Assembly: GCA_025201845.1 (NCBI GenBank)
Contig: MU603949.1
Location: forward strand, 133,979-197,978
Direction of reading: 5' to 3'
Source: Martensiomyces pterosporus
Lineage: Eukaryota > Kickxellomycota > Kickxellomycetes > Kickxellales > Kickxellaceae
Length of the DNA stretch: 64,000 bases
The translations under genes and the position numbers were made by a program. The first letter of the stretch is position 1. The number at the start of each line of letters is the position of its first letter. A model generated the notes under the pieces. The model had not been told where the DNA came from. It made no database searches and saw nothing but the letters and a program-made list of their open reading frames with translations. Below are positions 61,733-64,000 of this stretch, piece after piece.

Positions 61733-62836
61733 ATGCATTCAATCACAGCATCCATAAAGCAGCACTACTCTAGATCATTGTCAGCACTGCCTCTGCTGCT
61801 GCTGCTGCTGCTGCATCTGTCAGCCACCACCATCAGTGCGGCCACCACCTGCAATGGTCATTCAGAGCTGTGTGACCGGCCCTTCAACGACGTGTCATTC
61901 GTGTCCACCCATGCATCCTTCGCCGTGACCAACACATCCGCCTCGAACGTACCCGGAACACAATACAAGGGAATAAATCAGCAGCTCAATGACGGCGTCC
62001 GCGGAATCCACCTCAACATAGTCAAGGGCAGCTCTGCCACCGAGGTCCGCCTGTGCTTCCCCACTTGCGACGTTTACAATGGCGGCACTTTGGAAGACAC
62101 GCTGAAAATCATCAAGGACTGGATGGACAAGAACACCAACGACGTGGTCACTATTTTCCTCGAGGGTGCGAAGACCGACGCTGACCCTGCAGCCGTGGTG
62201 AGTGCGTTCAAATCGACTGGCCTGGACAAATACGCTCTTCAGGGGAAGCCTGATACATGGCCTACCCTGAGCAAGATGATTGACAGTGGAACAAGACTGG
62301 TGGTGTTTGCCGAGGAGCCGAATATTTCCAACGCCAACAAGGCCTACTTCATTCCTTATGGCGGTATTGTGCTCAAACTCGACGGACCCTTCAACTACGG
62401 CGCTGAATGGACCTGTGGCCCGTGGAACCGCTCCACTGAGTCTATCCTCCTTATTCCCCACTTCATTCAGCAAACGTATAGCTACAAGGGCACGACCTAT
62501 GACAATATGCCATATCCGTTTAACCTGGGCACTACCAACGGGTACCAGTTCGAGTTCCATGCGATTACCTGCCGCGGCGGCCAGTCTATCTGGATCAACT
62601 TTGTCGAGGTCGATTTTTATGACCAGGGCGACGTGTGGACTCCCACCCTCAAGTTCAACGCCTTGCCGTATAGGGGCGATGATTCGAATAACTTCATCCC
62701 AAAGTTCTATTCGGCCACAGTTCGCAGTGCCATATCGGCAGCCACATCTGTCCGATCTAATGGCGCGTTGCTTGCGGTGACCGCGGCTGTTGCACTTGCT
62801 GGATGGTCTCTTATCGCCAACGCCCTGCGGATATAA
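61733..62836 (+). CDS. Secreted PI-PLC-like phosphodiesterase with a GPI-like tail
   Basis: 367 residues. A signal sequence with an unusual seven-Leu core (about residues 19-35) leads to a PLC-like TIM-barrel domain: 'CNGHSELCDRPFNDVSFV', 'STHASFAV' (His60, the first catalytic His position), 'RLCFPTCDVYNGGTLED' and 'DVVTIFLEG'. In related fungal proteins the second segment reads L-C-H; here it is Leu-Cys-Phe109, so the second catalytic His appears lost, and the Asp after the first His is Ala. The C-terminus is hydrophobic (LLAVTAAVALAGWSLIANAL) after Ser/Arg, consistent with GPI attachment. Several N-glycosylation sequons occur. It may be a non-catalytic member; assignment of the loss is by motif comparison. 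Confidence 0.85.
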   Translation: MHSITASIKQHYSRSLSALPLLLLLLLHLSATTISAATTCNGHSELCDRPFNDVSFVSTHASFAVTNTSASNVPGTQYKGINQQLNDGVRGIHLNIVKGSSATEVRLCFPTCDVYNGGTLEDTLKIIKDWMDKNTNDVVTIFLEGAKTDADPAAVVSAFKSTGLDKYALQGKPDTWPTLSKMIDSGTRLVVFAEEPNISNANKAYFIPYGGIVLKLDGPFNYGAEWTCGPWNRSTESILLIPHFIQQTYSYKGTTYDNMPYPFNLGTTNGYQFEFHAITCRGGQSIWINFVEVDFYDQGDVWTPTLKFNALPYRGDDSNNFIPKFYSATVRSAISAATSVRSNGALLAVTAAVALAGWSLIANALRI

Positions 62837-63644
62837 CCCCTTTTCTCCTTGTCAAGTATACCAATCTTTGCTCTGTGCCCTTTGTTTTCCCCCGCGCTAT
62901 ACGCTCCTTAGAATTTCTCTCCACCACCCGCTTTATACCATTTTCTCCTCTCTTTTTTCAATCTATACCTTGCTTTAAAGTACTCAGCCATGTCGCTCAA
63001 CTAGTGCCACCGCTGCATATCGCGTGTGTCTGCGCATTCTGGAATGCATGCATGAAAACGAGGGATGGCGCTGCATTTGAACATAGCCAACGCAAACGCT
63101 TCAATTGCACAAACGCGAGAACAAATGCTAATCTGACCACAGCCTAGCATACAGCCCGCGCCAGCTCATAGAAGGAGCGCATGGTATCCTCGGTGGCTCT
63201 AGCTGTCTGCAATCAGGTAATTCTTGGTTGCAGAAATAGCAAAATGATCAAGCGCTGGCTGCAGTCGCAGGCACGCAAGAGCACAATGGTATGCCCGAAT
63301 GGCTTCCAAAGCTGATCTGTCTGCACCTCTAAACTGGTGCCTAACCCACCACTGCCCATCTTTCCCATACCACAGGATAGCCTGCTTTTGGCAGTTGGAT
63401 GTCGAGCATCGTGAAACATCTCGCTTGCTTGCTGGATGAAGCAAATTGCATTCCAAGGCGCAGTCCAAATCTCAATTCCTTTAGTGTATAAAGGCGGTGG
63501 GATGCGAGCCTTAGGCGTCTAGTCAGCGTGTTTTTTTTCGCAGTCTCGCCGTGCTCTGATTTTCGTAGCCAACAGTCTCGTTGCACTTCCCCGGGGTTCC
63601 TTCGTTTATCGCTCATTTCCAGTGGCTTTTCCCAAAGAAGCCCC
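62837..63644. other. Intergenic region downstream of the PLC-like gene
   Basis: About 810 bp. A TATAAAG at 63487-63493 precedes the small-ORF candidate at 63645; a 6-codon upstream frame (63502-63522) comes first. Minus-strand frames here (63199-63730) have no domain. Confidence 0.4.
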
Positions 63645-63800
63645 ATGGTTGAGATAACCCGCAAGATCCTCTCCAAGGTCAGCTGGAGCCCAAGTTTGCC
63701 TGCTGAGGTGCAAACCAACTCTCTCCTCAACTTCCAAGTACATGAAGGAGCGTCGAGAGTCGGTCATTTGTCTACATACCAAATACAGCTACAATGTTAG
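63645..63800 (+). CDS. Possible 51-residue small ORF
   Basis: MVEITRKILSKVSWSPSLPA... ending in a TAG at 63798. Support is from layout only: TATAAAG at 63487, an ATG in good context (gccccATGG) and AATAAA at 63844-63849. There is no recognised domain, signal peptide or conserved motif, so it may be a transcript leader or chance. Confidence 0.25.
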   Translation: MVEITRKILSKVSWSPSLPAEVQTNSLLNFQVHEGASRVGHLSTYQIQLQC

Positions 63801-63885
63801 CTCATTTGGACAGGCGTATTATTTCGCTGAATCTGTAACCACTAATAAACGAGCAAACAATCCACCTGCTACCCACCATTCACTG

Positions 63886-64000
63886 TCAGGCCATGCTGCT
63901 GATAAGTAAGGTGCCGCATGCCTTGAGCACCACACCAGCAACAATGGCGCATCCTCTCCTGTGTGCGGGTGTGCTTGCACCAACAGAATGGCCCAAAGAG
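63886..64000 (-). CDS. Possible 3' end of a minus-strand gene, cut by the window edge
   Basis: An open frame from the right edge ends at a TGA (63886-63888). It encodes a short C-terminus ending 'VVLKACGTLLISSMA', with a hydrophobic stretch that could be a last transmembrane helix or beta strand. Only 37 codons are visible and no family can be named. Confidence 0.3.
   Translation of the reverse strand, partial: SLGHSVGASTPAHRRGCAIVAGVVLKACGTLLISSMA

Overview
The window is nuclear DNA from a fungus. The evidence is the presence of MDM34 (an ERMES subunit found in fungi), a Pep4-type vacuolar protease, a septin, Erv29, Rcm1 and a fungal GPI-type phosphodiesterase, together with eukaryotic GT-AG introns. 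Genes are close together and intron-poor: only three introns (96-121 bp) are needed to explain all recognised genes, and one 5.1 kb ORF is uninterrupted. The overall look (intron-poor, roughly half G+C, long low-complexity Gln/Ala/Ser tracts) fits an early-diverging zygomycete-type lineage such as Kickxellomycotina, but that placement is inference. No tRNA, rRNA, CRISPR array, transposon or virus-like gene was recognised.

Layout. 1-5.3 kb: an Ldb17/SPIN90-type actin regulator running off the left edge, a small membrane protein and a CREB/ATF-like bZIP factor. 6.3-12 kb: mitochondrial GUF1, an unrecognised beta-propeller protein and an unrecognised P-loop NTPase. 12-15.9 kb: a long gene-poor stretch holding a 47-residue C2H2 zinc-finger microprotein gene. 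15.9-21.9 kb: RCM1, MDM34, EFM5 and a Myb/SANT-repeat protein, all on the plus strand. 22.5-29.1 kb: three tandem secreted histidine acid phosphatases. 29.3-32.3 kb: ATP10, a glutaredoxin-like gene with one intron, and LSM12. 33.8-38.4 kb: a 994-residue metacaspase-like protein that seems to have lost both catalytic residues, then PEP4. 39-45.9 kb: ERV29 and a 1712-residue double-telobox Myb protein (Tay1/Teb1-like). 48.7-56 kb: a secreted Cys-rich protein with one intron, a septin, and SPT5 with one intron. 56.1-59.9 kb: QNG1, an AlkB-like dioxygenase and RRP3, all on the minus strand. 61.7-64 kb: a PI-PLC-like secreted protein, a weak small-ORF candidate and the possible 3' end of a further gene.

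The genes are mostly unrelated housekeeping functions. Themes recur: mitochondrial maintenance (GUF1, ATP10, MDM34), RNA and ribosome biology (RCM1, EFM5, LSM12, SPT5, RRP3, QNG1) and the secretory/vacuolar system (phosphatases, PEP4, ERV29, the two GPI-like proteins). The acid-phosphatase triplet is the only clear local expansion.

The assembly needs correcting in three places. Two 10-base N runs (2498-2507 and 12683-12692) are flanked by exact 237 bp and 500 bp duplications, which are unmerged contig overlaps; the first creates a false frameshift in the first gene. A 425-base N run (22937-23361) inside the first phosphatase is probably about 300 bases too long, judged from its paralogues and the reading frame.
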